Assembly: GCA_002416125.1 (NCBI GenBank) | Contig: DIBU01000020.1 | Coordinates: 51,916 to 78,521 of the forward strand | Source: Halieaceae bacterium UBA5044 | GTDB lineage: Bacteria; Pseudomonadota; Gammaproteobacteria; Pseudomonadales; Halieaceae | Direction of reading: 5' to 3' | Length of the DNA: 26,606 bases | Shown: positions 7,118-14,925 of the stretch, in pieces | Layout: every line of letters begins with the position of its first letter | Numbering within the stretch: the stretch's first letter is position 1 | Made by a program: the position numbers and the translations under genes | The notes under the pieces: model-generated | The model's database searches: none | The model's input: only the letters and a program-made list of their open reading frames with translations | Told to the model about the DNA's origin: nothing

Positions 7118-9165
7118 CTCTCCGAAGCTGCCCGCAGCATGTCGTCGTGCTCGGCCATGTTCCAGGGCAGGCTGGCCGGCGAAATGTGCAGGAAATGCAG
7201 GTGCTTTTCCAACTGGTCGAGAATATCGGTAATGATGTCGTGCTGGTCAAAGCCGTAGACATCGTAGGACTGTCCGCCGCGGCGCAGGAACACTTCTGCG
7301 CGACAGTAGTGTGCGCTGTCCGCACTGTTGTGCGCCATCTCCGGAAACGCGTAGTGGGGCAGACTGTGCTCCAGCAGGCGTATCTCGTAGATAAAGTCCA
7401 CGGCCTCGTCCTTGGTCACTTCCAGCCACAGACGTGCCGGCGCCTCGTCCTCGTGCAGGGTGGCATGCCAGCCCTGCTTGTCCAGTTCGCGCTGTACCCG
7501 CCACATGGCCTTGCGCACCGTGGTGCTGATGAAGGTCTCCACTTCACCCCGATCCGGGAAGGTGACCAGCCCCGCGAGGCGGCGGCGCCACAGTCCGCGA
7601 CCGTTGCCCCCTGACAGGCGGCTCGTTACGCCGGTAGTCAGGCTGGTGTGGTGATGGCCCTCAATCACCAGCGCGCGCCACATGCCGATGGCCGCCGCGA
7701 TCATGATCAGGGAAAACGGCAGGGCACTGGCGATGGTCATGGTCTGCAGCGCGCCCAGGCCGCCGGCAAGCAGCAGGGTCGCGGCCACGGCCCCTTCGCT
7801 ACTGGCCCAGAACACGCGCTGCCATATCGGTGTGATGGCGGCGCCCCCCGATGCCAGGGAGTCGATGACCAATGAGCCGGAGTCCGAGGAGGTGACGAAG
7901 AAGGTCACGATGAGTATGACCGTCAGGAAGGAGACCAGGGAGGAAAATGGCAGCACTTCAAACAGCTTGAACAGGGCCACGGCGTGGTCGGCCTGCACCT
8001 GGTCGATGAGGGTGTGGTAGCCCTCGTTCATGATCAGGTGCAGCGCGGTGTCACCGAAGATGGAAAACCACATGAACGTGAACAGTGTGGGCACGAACAT
8101 CACGCCGACGACGAACTGGCGTATGGTCCGTCCGCGACTGATCTTGGCGATGAACAGGCCCACGAAGGGGGCCCAGGCGATGGTCCAGCCAAAGATGAAC
8201 AGGGTCCAGTTGCCGATCCAGTCGCTGCGTGTGTAGGCCTGCAGGTTGAAGGTGCGTTCCACGATATGGTTCAGGTAACTGCCCGTGTTCTGCAGAAAAC
8301 TTTCGAGGATGTGCACGGTGGGGCCCACGCTGAACACAAACAGCATCAGTGCCACCGCCAGCACCATGTTGAGGATGGACAGCCGCTTCACACCCTTGTC
8401 CATACCCGCCACCACGGAGAAAATCGCCAGGGCGGTGATGGCGACAATGGCGATGATCTGCACGGTCACGCTCACCGGCACCTGCGGCCAGAGGTAGTTG
8501 ATACCGGCATTGATCTGCGCCACGGAAAGTCCCAGCGTGGTGGCTATCCCGAACATGGTGCCGAGTATGGCGAAGACATCGACCGCGTGCCCGATGGGCC
8601 CATAAATGCGGTTGCCGATCAGGGGATACAGTGCGGAGCGGATCGACAGCGGCAGACCGTGGCGAAAGGCGAAGTAGGCCAGCACCAGCCCCACCAGCCC
8701 GTAGATTGCCCAGATGTGGAAGCCCCAGTGGAAAAAGGCGATTTGCATGGCCTGCCGGGCCGCATTCACGGTCTCCGGCGCACCCGCCGGGGGCGCTGAA
8801 TAGTGCAGCACGGGCTCCGCGACGCCAAAAAACAGCAGGGCGATGCCATAGCCGGCCGAGAACAGCATGGCAAACCAGGCCGGGAAGCTGTACTGCGGGT
8901 CCGCGTGGTCCGGCCCCAGCTTGATGTTGCCCCAGTTGCTGAACGCCACCACGACAATGAACACGAGGAAGAACGCCACCGACAGCATGTAGAACCAGCC
9001 GAAGGTGCTGGTGATCCAGGCCAGGGATGAACTGAACAGCTGGCCGGCGAGATCGGGGCTGCTGATGGTGCCGATGACGAGCAGGACAATGACCACCACC
9101 GCCGGGATAAACACCGGTAACAGCACGGTGGAGGAGGGTGTTCCGGCAGTGTGCGCCTCGTTCAT
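7114..9165 (-). CDS. BCCT-family transporter, BetT-like (choline/betaine type), with C-terminal soluble domain
   Basis: This is a secondary transporter of the betaine/choline/carnitine family in the inner membrane. It has 683 residues with 12 predicted transmembrane helices. Family marks are FFHWGFHIWAIYG (TM4 region), the signature WTIAWAPFVGLFIAKISRGR, and FVTSSDSGSLVID. A hydrophilic C-terminal part of roughly 160-170 residues follows the last helix. Such a long tail is typical of BetT-type carriers, where it takes part in osmotic control, so an H+-coupled choline or betaine carrier is the best guess. The exact substrate is not readable. The ATG at 9163-9165 has GAGGA 7-8 nt upstream, and an ATG 12 codons further up lacks one. 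Its TAG shares the four bases CTAG with the TAG of the convergent transglycosylase gene. No choline dehydrogenase genes are nearby. Confidence 0.92.
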   Translation of the reverse strand: MNEAHTAGTPSSTVLLPVFIPAVVVIVLLVIGTISSPDLAGQLFSSSLAWITSTFGWFYMLSVAFFLVFIVVVAFSNWGNIKLGPDHADPQYSFPAWFAMLFSAGYGIALLFFGVAEPVLHYSAPPAGAPETVNAARQAMQIAFFHWGFHIWAIYGLVGLVLAYFAFRHGLPLSIRSALYPLIGNRIYGPIGHAVDVFAILGTMFGIATTLGLSVAQINAGINYLWPQVPVSVTVQIIAIVAITALAIFSVVAGMDKGVKRLSILNMVLAVALMLFVFSVGPTVHILESFLQNTGSYLNHIVERTFNLQAYTRSDWIGNWTLFIFGWTIAWAPFVGLFIAKISRGRTIRQFVVGVMFVPTLFTFMWFSIFGDTALHLIMNEGYHTLIDQVQADHAVALFKLFEVLPFSSLVSFLTVILIVTFFVTSSDSGSLVIDSLASGGAAITPIWQRVFWASSEGAVAATLLLAGGLGALQTMTIASALPFSLIMIAAAIGMWRALVIEGHHHTSLTTGVTSRLSGGNGRGLWRRRLAGLVTFPDRGEVETFISTTVRKAMWRVQRELDKQGWHATLHEDEAPARLWLEVTKDEAVDFIYEIRLLEHSLPHYAFPEMAHNSADSAHYCRAEVFLRRGGQSYDVYGFDQHDIITDILDQLEKHLHFLHISPASLPWNMAEHDDMLRAASES

Positions 9166-9268
9166 GCAAAGGTCCTCAGCCCGCACGCAGGGGCGGTTCA
9201 TTTCACGGCTGCGCCGGGCAGGGTAACAGACGGGGCCGCACAGGTGTACCGCGCAACGGTGGGGTGCC

Positions 9269-9297
9269 GCAGCCTATTCTGTTACTGTTCAGGCTGC
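9269..9297. promoter_or_regulatory. Inverted repeat in the divergent BCCT / reductase region
   Basis: GCAGCCT (9269-9275) and AGGCTGC (9291-9297) form a perfect 7-bp inverted repeat with a 15-nt A/T-richer centre. It lies in the 186-base divergent region between the transporter and the CurA-like gene. It could be an operator, but chance is not excluded. No regulator gene is adjacent. Confidence 0.25.
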
Positions 9298-9351
9298 TGC
9301 CCGCTGCCTGTTTGCGTAGCGGGGCAGATTCCCTTGACCCTGGAGACCCCG

Positions 9352-10368
9352 ATGACCGCCCTCGACAACCGACAATTCCGCCTGAAAGCACGTCCCGCTG
9401 GCCGCATAGAGCGTGCGCACTTCGATTTTCTCACCGAGCCCGCGCCCGAGCCCGGGCCGGGGCAGGCGCTGGTGCGGGTGCAGTACCTCAGCCTCGACCC
9501 GACCAACAGGATCTGGATGAGCGATATGGACCAGTACATGCCGCCGGTTGCCATCGGCGACGTGATGCGCGGCGGCGGCATCGGCGTGGTGGTGAAGTCG
9601 GCGTCGGAGCGCTATCAGGTGGGTGACCACGTCATGGGCCTGACCGGCTGGCAGGACTACTGCCTGGCCGACGAGGGCGAGAATGCCATGGCCGTGTTGC
9701 CCGCCAATCTGCCGATTCCGCTCTCGGCGATGCTCGGTGCCTGCGGCATGACCGGGCTCACAGCCTATTTCGGTCTGCTGGATATTGGTCGCCCACAGGT
9801 TGGGGAGACGGTGCTGGTCTCCGCTGCCGCCGGCGCCGTGGGTTCCGTGGTGGGACAGATTGCCAGGATTCGTGGCTGTCGGGTGGTGGGCATCGCCGGC
9901 GGCCCGGAAAAGTGTCGCTTCCTGCTCGACGAGTTGGGCTTTGATGCTGCGGTGGATTATAAGGCGAGCGATTGGCGTGAGCAGCTCGCGGCGGCGACAC
10001 CGGACGGTATTGATGTCAATTTCGAGAATGTCGGCGGCGAGATTATGGAAGCGGTCATGGCGCGTATGAACCTCTTCGGGCGCATGCCCCTCTGCGGCAT
10101 GATCTCGGGCTACAACAGCGGTGAACCCATGCGCGCCGATTTTTCCTCCATCCTGATGCGCCGTATCAAGGTGCGGGGCTTCATCGTCTCCGACTTCATG
10201 GAGCGCTTCCCCGCGGCCACACAGGAGCTGGCTACCTGGTATCTGGAGGGGCAGCTGAAGTATCGGGAGACCGTGATCGATGGCCTCGAGCAGGCGCCCG
10301 AGGCGGTGAATCTGCTGTTCGACGGCGGCAACATGGGCAAACTGGTGGTGCGCGTCAGCGACGACTGA
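9352..10368 (+). CDS. NADP-dependent MDR-family oxidoreductase, CurA/PTGR-like (zinc-free)
   Basis: This is a medium-chain dehydrogenase/reductase of 338 residues without zinc ligands. It most resembles E. coli curcumin reductase CurA and the leukotriene B4 12-hydroxydehydrogenase/prostaglandin reductase group, which reduce alpha,beta-unsaturated carbonyls with NADPH. The N-terminal domain contains the family segments VQYLSLDPTNR (43-53) and the GVVV and GDHV strands. The Rossmann loop is AAAGAVGSVVG (158-168) followed by GCRVVGIAGGPEKC. DVNFENVGG and PLCGMISGYN match CurA closely. The start at ATG 9352 has GGAG 6 nt upstream; the frame extends to 9151 but that part is not protein-like. The 3' end overlaps the convergent sulfatase gene by 14 bases. 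A role in detoxifying reactive enones is inferred. Confidence 0.92.
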   Translation: MTALDNRQFRLKARPAGRIERAHFDFLTEPAPEPGPGQALVRVQYLSLDPTNRIWMSDMDQYMPPVAIGDVMRGGGIGVVVKSASERYQVGDHVMGLTGWQDYCLADEGENAMAVLPANLPIPLSAMLGACGMTGLTAYFGLLDIGRPQVGETVLVSAAAGAVGSVVGQIARIRGCRVVGIAGGPEKCRFLLDELGFDAAVDYKASDWREQLAAATPDGIDVNFENVGGEIMEAVMARMNLFGRMPLCGMISGYNSGEPMRADFSSILMRRIKVRGFIVSDFMERFPAATQELATWYLEGQLKYRETVIDGLEQAPEAVNLLFDGGNMGKLVVRVSDD

Positions 10369-11809
10369 CGCAGCCCACACCCAGCGCCGCTTTCAGGCGG
10401 GGAATCTCTGTCGGCTCCAGCAGGGGATCGCCGGTGCGCTGGCGCCACTGCAGCAGCGCTGCCTGCAGATTGGCCAGGCGCTGTGCCTGCTGTGGCCGGT
10501 TGGCCAGATTGTTGGTCTCGAACGGGTCTACAAGCAGGTCATAGAGCTCGAACTCCGGCGGGTGAAACAGGTTGCGGTAGGTGGCGTTCCAGCCTGGTGC
10601 GGGGCGTACGGTAGGGCTCAGGCGCGTGTTGCCGATGTAGCTCAGCGGGTTGCGGCAGGCGCTGTCGAGGTTGTGGATCAGCTTGAAGCGGGCCGTGCGC
10701 ACAGCGCGGCGCGGGTAGAAGTGCTCGGGTGCGTGGGCGTTGTATTCGGTGAACAGCAGGCCGCGCCACTGGGCTGGCGTGCTGCCACCGAGCAGCGGGC
10801 GCAGTGAGCGACCCTCTGTCCGCGGTGGTGTAATGCGAGCCGCCTCCAGTAGCGTGGGCATAAGGTCCACGGTCGATACCAGTGCTTCACTGCGCAGGCC
10901 AGCGCGGCTGGCACCGGGCCAATGGATGATCAGCGGGACGCTCACACCGGCTTCGTAGGTGGTGGTTTTCGCACGGCTGAAAGGCGCGCCGTGGTCGCTG
11001 ACAAGCACCACGACAGTGCGCTCCAGCACGCCGGCCCGCGCCAGCTCCTGCAGCAACAGGCCCACCCCGGTGTCCAGACGGCTGATGCCGTTGTAATAGG
11101 AGGCCACTTCGCTGCGTATCAGTGGGCTGTCGATACCGAGGAACGGTAATGGTGTAACGTCCTCGGCGGTATAAGGCGACGCCGGCAGTCCCAGGAACTG
11201 GTCGGACTCGCTGCTGTAAGGGCGGTGCGGGTCGAAGTAATTGACGTACAGGAAGAACGGCCGGTTTCCACGCTGGCGCAGGAAGTCCCTGGCCACGCTG
11301 GCAACGCGCCGCACGTCGCGGCTCTCCATTGCGCCGTTCTCGGCATTCCAGCGACGATCAAAAGGGAATGCATCCGGCGGATCAATATGCAGTTTGCCGA
11401 TAATGCCGTTGAAGTAACCCGCGGTGCGCAGCAGCCCCGGCAGGGTGGCAAGGCCCCTGCGCAGGCCGAACTCCGGGTGTTGTCCCGCTAGGCCAATCTG
11501 TCCGTGCTGGTGGGGGTACAGCCCGGTCAGCATGGAAGCCCGCGAAGAACTGCAGGAGGCCTGGGTCACCCAGGCGCGCTCAAAGAGCACACCACGGGCG
11601 GCAAGTGCATCGAGATGGGGTGTCTGTGCCAGCGGGTCGCCGTAGGCGCCCAGCGACTTGCCGAGGTCGTCCGCCGTGATCAGCACAATGTTCATGCGCT
11701 GCGCCTGTGCGGGCGCGAAGTTCTGCTCCGCCAGCGCGGGCACCGCGGAGGCAGGCGCCGCCGCCCCCAGCCAGAGCAGCAGGGCGGGAAGCCACGAAAG
11801 GCGGCGCAT
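10355..11809 (-). CDS. Exported sulfatase, heparan N-sulfatase (sulfamidase)-like, with atypical C-S-S-S-R active site
   Basis: This is an alkaline-phosphatase-fold type I sulfatase of 484 residues with a signal peptide (cleavage near PASA, residue 22). Metal ligands Asp47/Asp48 sit in ITADDLG, the formylglycine position is Cys86 in ASCSSSRASMLTG with Arg90, and Lys139/His141 are in GIIGKLHIDP; VLVSDHGAPF (Asp272, His273) and Lys281 complete the site. The stretches around the active site, GIIGK-H, PFD, AENG and RPFFLYV-DPHRPY, follow human sulfamidase (SGSH) and bacterial S1_8-type enzymes more than choline or aryl sulfatases. It would therefore act on N-sulfated or similar sugars; the substrate is inferred. 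Unusually, the C-X-P-X-R recognition motif has Ser instead of Pro, which may affect Cys-to-formylglycine conversion. It starts 17 nt after the GDPD gene and is probably co-transcribed with it. Confidence 0.92.
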   Translation of the reverse strand: MRRLSWLPALLLWLGAAAPASAVPALAEQNFAPAQAQRMNIVLITADDLGKSLGAYGDPLAQTPHLDALAARGVLFERAWVTQASCSSSRASMLTGLYPHQHGQIGLAGQHPEFGLRRGLATLPGLLRTAGYFNGIIGKLHIDPPDAFPFDRRWNAENGAMESRDVRRVASVARDFLRQRGNRPFFLYVNYFDPHRPYSSESDQFLGLPASPYTAEDVTPLPFLGIDSPLIRSEVASYYNGISRLDTGVGLLLQELARAGVLERTVVVLVSDHGAPFSRAKTTTYEAGVSVPLIIHWPGASRAGLRSEALVSTVDLMPTLLEAARITPPRTEGRSLRPLLGGSTPAQWRGLLFTEYNAHAPEHFYPRRAVRTARFKLIHNLDSACRNPLSYIGNTRLSPTVRPAPGWNATYRNLFHPPEFELYDLLVDPFETNNLANRPQQAQRLANLQAALLQWRQRTGDPLLEPTEIPRLKAALGVGCVSRR

Positions 11810-11826
11810 AGGGTGTGGTCTCCGGT

Positions 11827-13212
11827 TCAGTCGCAGCGACGTTCAGCGGGTGGTGTGTCCAGCAAGGACTGCAGGAGCACGGGACGGTCGGTCATTATAG
11901 CATCCACCCCCAGCGCCATCATCTGCAACATGTCCTCACAGGCGTTGATGGTCCAGACCTGGACGGCGAGATTGGCCGCGTGGGCATCGGCCACAAAGTC
12001 TTCGTTGACCACCTGCAGGAAGAAGCCCTCGGGGAGCTGGCCTTCGCCGGTAATCTGGCTGGTATCCGGCGGCACCTGGAACGACACGTGTTCCGGCACC
12101 GGCGGAATGGTGCCGGGCCCCTGTGCCCCCAGCACCAGGCCGGTACCCTGGCCCAGCGGCACCGACGTGGGTATGCAGGGTGCCGCACGCTTGAAGGCGT
12201 TGGCGGCCTCGTCAACAAACGACGCCGCAATAATGTCGCGGGTTCGCCCGTAGCGCAGCAGCAGGGTCGCAATCTGCTGTTCGTAGTCGCCCACCCCGTC
12301 CAGATCCGGCTTCAATTCAACGTTCAACAGCTTGCCGGCGAAGCGCTGCAGGGCTTCCTCCAGCGTGGGAATGCGAAAGTCCTCGCGGCTGTAGCCCGGC
12401 GGTGGCGGGCGGTCACCGGTGGCGATGCCACGGAACACGTAGTCGGCTTCCGGGCGGTCACGGGGTGTCCCGGCGCCGGGTACGAACCAGTAGGCGGCGT
12501 CCAGCTCGCGCAGTTCAGCAAGGGTGAGGTCGACAACGCGACCCTCCCCGTTGGTGGTGCGGTCCACCGTCAGGTCATGGAGTATCACCAGTTCGTTATC
12601 GAGCGTCTGGTAGACGTCCATCTCCAGCACGTCGGCGCCGACCTCAGCGACTTCCGCATAGGCATACAGCGTGTTTTCGGGGAAATCGATCACCCCGCCG
12701 CGGTGGGCGTAGTTCAGTGGATCGGCGCCGAAAACGCGCCACGGGTTGGGCTCCTTGGCCGCGGAGGTCTGGCACAGGGCATCGTCGTTGGCGATGGTCC
12801 CCAGCGCCGTGTCCCCGGTCGGTTCGGCGTTGCCGTCAACGCTGTAGACCAGGCGCAGCGTTTTGGCCGGTTCGTCCAGCGCGTTGCCAAACACCTCCAC
12901 CGCAATATCGGCGCTCAGTGAGCCGGCGGCAATCGTGACGTCGCCCTCGGTGGGCAGGAAATCGATGTCCGGGCGGGCGCTGTCGCCCTCGGTGCGGAAG
13001 ATGACGCGCACCGGGGCGGGCTGCGGCTCGGTCAGGGTTGCACGGAAACGCAGTGTGGACATCTCGCCCGGGGCACCTTCGGGAACAGCCGTGGGCGCTA
13101 TGCTCAGCGATGAGGGCGCCACAGGGTCCGGCGGCGGCTGGTCGCTGCCGTCGGAACAGCCGGCGAGCAGGGCAATGGCAATGGGGAACAGCAGGTTTCG
13201 GTGTGCATTCAC
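11827..13212 (-). CDS. Glycerophosphodiester phosphodiesterase lipoprotein with N-terminal Calx-beta domain
   Basis: This is a predicted outer-surface or periplasmic lipoprotein of 461 residues. The lipobox LLAGC places the acylated Cys at 19. A Pro-rich linker is followed by a Calx-beta-like domain (about 35-146) with the usual PDIDFLPTEGDVTIAAGS and closing GTIANDD. The GDPD TIM barrel spans about 165-455, with His170/Arg171 (YAHRGG), PENT (178-181), Glu197/Asp199 (LEMDV) and His212 (ILHD), all catalytic or metal-binding in the family. It would hydrolyse glycerophosphodiesters to sn-glycerol 3-phosphate and an alcohol. The start is GTG at 13210-13212 with AGAGGA about 10 nt upstream; the ATG four bases downstream is in another frame. 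It lies between the cyclase gene (69 nt) and the sulfatase gene (17 nt). The Calx-beta/GDPD arrangement is uncommon and may serve Ca2+ binding or surface attachment. Confidence 0.92.
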   Translation of the reverse strand: MNAHRNLLFPIAIALLAGCSDGSDQPPPDPVAPSSLSIAPTAVPEGAPGEMSTLRFRATLTEPQPAPVRVIFRTEGDSARPDIDFLPTEGDVTIAAGSLSADIAVEVFGNALDEPAKTLRLVYSVDGNAEPTGDTALGTIANDDALCQTSAAKEPNPWRVFGADPLNYAHRGGVIDFPENTLYAYAEVAEVGADVLEMDVYQTLDNELVILHDLTVDRTTNGEGRVVDLTLAELRELDAAYWFVPGAGTPRDRPEADYVFRGIATGDRPPPPGYSREDFRIPTLEEALQRFAGKLLNVELKPDLDGVGDYEQQIATLLLRYGRTRDIIAASFVDEAANAFKRAAPCIPTSVPLGQGTGLVLGAQGPGTIPPVPEHVSFQVPPDTSQITGEGQLPEGFFLQVVNEDFVADAHAANLAVQVWTINACEDMLQMMALGVDAIMTDRPVLLQSLLDTPPAERRCD

Positions 13213-13281
13213 GGTATCGGGTTCCTCTGCAAGATGCGCACAACGCTACGCAATTTCCATGACGGTGGCCAGCGCACGGGC

Positions 13282-14226
13282 TCAGCGGATGGCCACCGGG
13301 TTGATGACGGCCTGCACTGCACCCACGAAGCGCGGTTGGCCCAGCACGAAGAGGAATTCCTGCACCCCGTCAGCGACCAGTGCACGCGTATCCATGTTTT
13401 CCAGTACATACACGCCCTGGCGCGCCAGCAGTTCCTGGTGTGCGGGGAACAGCTCATCCGCCTTGTCGCCGGGCAGGGCGTCCAGTCCCCAGGTGTCCGC
13501 ACCCACAGCCACCACGCCCAACTCGCCGAGATAGCGCGCACCGTCCTCCCCCAGCCCCGGTTCGCCGGCCATGAAACGCTCGGGATCGGTTTCAGACAGC
13601 GACAGCCAACCGGTATGGAAGAGCACCACATCGCCCTGTTCCAGGCGCACATTCTGTGCGCTGGCCGCGGCCTTGATCTCCGCGCTGTTGAACACCGTGC
13701 CCGCTTCCAGCATCGGCTTGCCAAAATGCGCCGCCATGTCCAGCAGCACCCCCCGGCTGACGATGGGCGGTAGGGTCTCGATACCGAAAGTGGTCAGCCC
13801 CGTTACCGTCACGAACTCACTGGCGTGCTTGCCGTTGTAGTAGCGGTGCTTGATGCCCAGGTGGCCGAGGCCGTCAATCTGGCTGCCAATGCCCATCCAG
13901 GTCTGCAGCAGGTCATCGTTGGAGGTGATGCCGTTTGCCGCCAGGGGGGCACCCAGGCCATCGTCCAGTTGCAGCACGGTCATCGCATAGCGGCGCGGCC
14001 CATAGGCTGGAGAGTCCGGCCCTGTGGGTACACCCAGCGCATAGGTTTTGCCGGTGGTGACCAGACGCGCCGCCTGCACCACTTTGTCCGGCGAGAGAAA
14101 ATTGATCGCGCCCAGGGTGTCGTCTGCGCCGTGGCGCGAAGGGTACCAGTCGTCAGCCATGGCCGGTACGGCGAGTGCCAGTGCTGCCAGAACAGCCCGC
14201 AGGCTGGTAGCGTGTAGAGTCATCAT
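13282..14226 (-). CDS. Exported cyclase-family protein (PF04199) with altered metal motif
   Basis: This protein has 314 residues, with a signal peptide (hydrophobic 10-22, cleavage near AMA) and a cyclase/kynurenine-formamidase fold. In KynB-type formamidases the metal motif is HxGTHxDxPxH. Here the matching segment (112-122, inside MGIGSQIDGLGHLG) reads G-S-Q-I-D-G-L-G-H, so the first two His are replaced (Gly, Gln116), while Asp118 and His122 remain. Related subfamilies with GTQxDGLGH are known, so it may still be a metallohydrolase of different specificity. VVLFHTGW (about 210-217) is the conserved second strand. An ATG pair occurs at 14221-14226, and the first has GAGG 9 nt upstream. It is divergent from the lipoprotein-hydrolase-kynU operon, 102 bases apart, and heads the cyclase-GDPD-sulfatase set. 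Confidence 0.87.
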   Translation of the reverse strand: MMTLHATSLRAVLAALALAVPAMADDWYPSRHGADDTLGAINFLSPDKVVQAARLVTTGKTYALGVPTGPDSPAYGPRRYAMTVLQLDDGLGAPLAANGITSNDDLLQTWMGIGSQIDGLGHLGIKHRYYNGKHASEFVTVTGLTTFGIETLPPIVSRGVLLDMAAHFGKPMLEAGTVFNSAEIKAAASAQNVRLEQGDVVLFHTGWLSLSETDPERFMAGEPGLGEDGARYLGELGVVAVGADTWGLDALPGDKADELFPAHQELLARQGVYVLENMDTRALVADGVQEFLFVLGQPRFVGAVQAVINPVAIR

Positions 14227-14328
14227 GCCGAGGTTCCTCAGTCTTGTTATGTTTTCGGCCTGTAGTCGCCAGCCGCTCTGGGATAGCATACGGCGCTGGA
14301 CACCGTCGACCAAGAGGATTCATCCGCC

Positions 14329-14925
14329 ATGAAAATCATTGTGCCGCTGTTGGCCCTGTTGCTGGCCGCCTGCCAGGCCGGCGCGGGTCCTACCACGGTG
14401 GCAGGTTCCTGTGACCTGAAAGAGAACCTGCTGGCTAACCCCGGTTTTGTCGCCGACGAGGCGAGCGGCTCCCTGCGCCCCTGGTCGGGTTCCCAGCACG
14501 CGGGTGAGCGCTCCTTCACCACCGAGGTGAACGACGGCGTGCTGACTATCGAAAAGATCGCGACCCAGCCCTGGTTCAAGTTCAGCCAGGCGCCCCGTGC
14601 GCGCGCGCTGCGCGGCGAGCAGTTGCTGTTTCAGGCAGAGTTCAAGCTGGCACTGGACACCGATGAGGTGATTCATGGCTTCAAGCGCGGCGGTGGAGCG
14701 CAGATCCTGATCTGGGGTGACCCCGACCCGGTCATGGGCGGGGACCGCCTCATGCTGGACAGCACGCTGGAGCACGAGCCACACCTGGGGCAGACGGACT
14801 GGTTTACCGTGCGCATCCCTGTGAGTGTGCCGGCAACCGCGACCCGCATGAACGTGGGCTTCGTGCACCAGGCCAATGGTGTGATGCAGGTACGCAACCC
14901 CGGCCTATATCGTTGCGCGCAGTGA
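14329..14925 (+). CDS. Putative lipoprotein with carbohydrate-binding-like beta-sandwich
   Basis: This is a 198-residue predicted lipoprotein with lipobox LLAAC (Cys15). The mature part opens with ENLLANPGF, a typical beginning of CBM4/9-like or galactose-binding-like jelly-roll domains, and continues as beta strands rich in aromatic residues (QPWFKFSQAP, LLFQAEFKLAL, TDWFTVRIPV, MNVGFVHQ). No catalytic residues are apparent. I do not recognise a named family, and binding of a sugar or another ligand is inferred. A GAGGA ribosome site is about 10 nt upstream. Its TGA overlaps the GTG start of the alpha/beta hydrolase (GTGA, 14922-14925), so the two are translationally coupled. Confidence 0.8.
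   Translation: MKIIVPLLALLLAACQAGAGPTTVAGSCDLKENLLANPGFVADEASGSLRPWSGSQHAGERSFTTEVNDGVLTIEKIATQPWFKFSQAPRARALRGEQLLFQAEFKLALDTDEVIHGFKRGGGAQILIWGDPDPVMGGDRLMLDSTLEHEPHLGQTDWFTVRIPVSVPATATRMNVGFVHQANGVMQVRNPGLYRCAQ

Noticed and set aside
9289..10380. Minus-strand open frame of 363 codons
   Set aside because: It lies opposite the CurA-like reductase. It is His/Ala-rich and without motifs, so treated as a shadow.
10355..11809. Choline-sulfatase (BetC) assignment suggested by the nearby BCCT transporter
   Set aside because: Active-site flanks and downstream blocks follow sulfamidase-type enzymes, not BetC, and the transporter is on another transcript.
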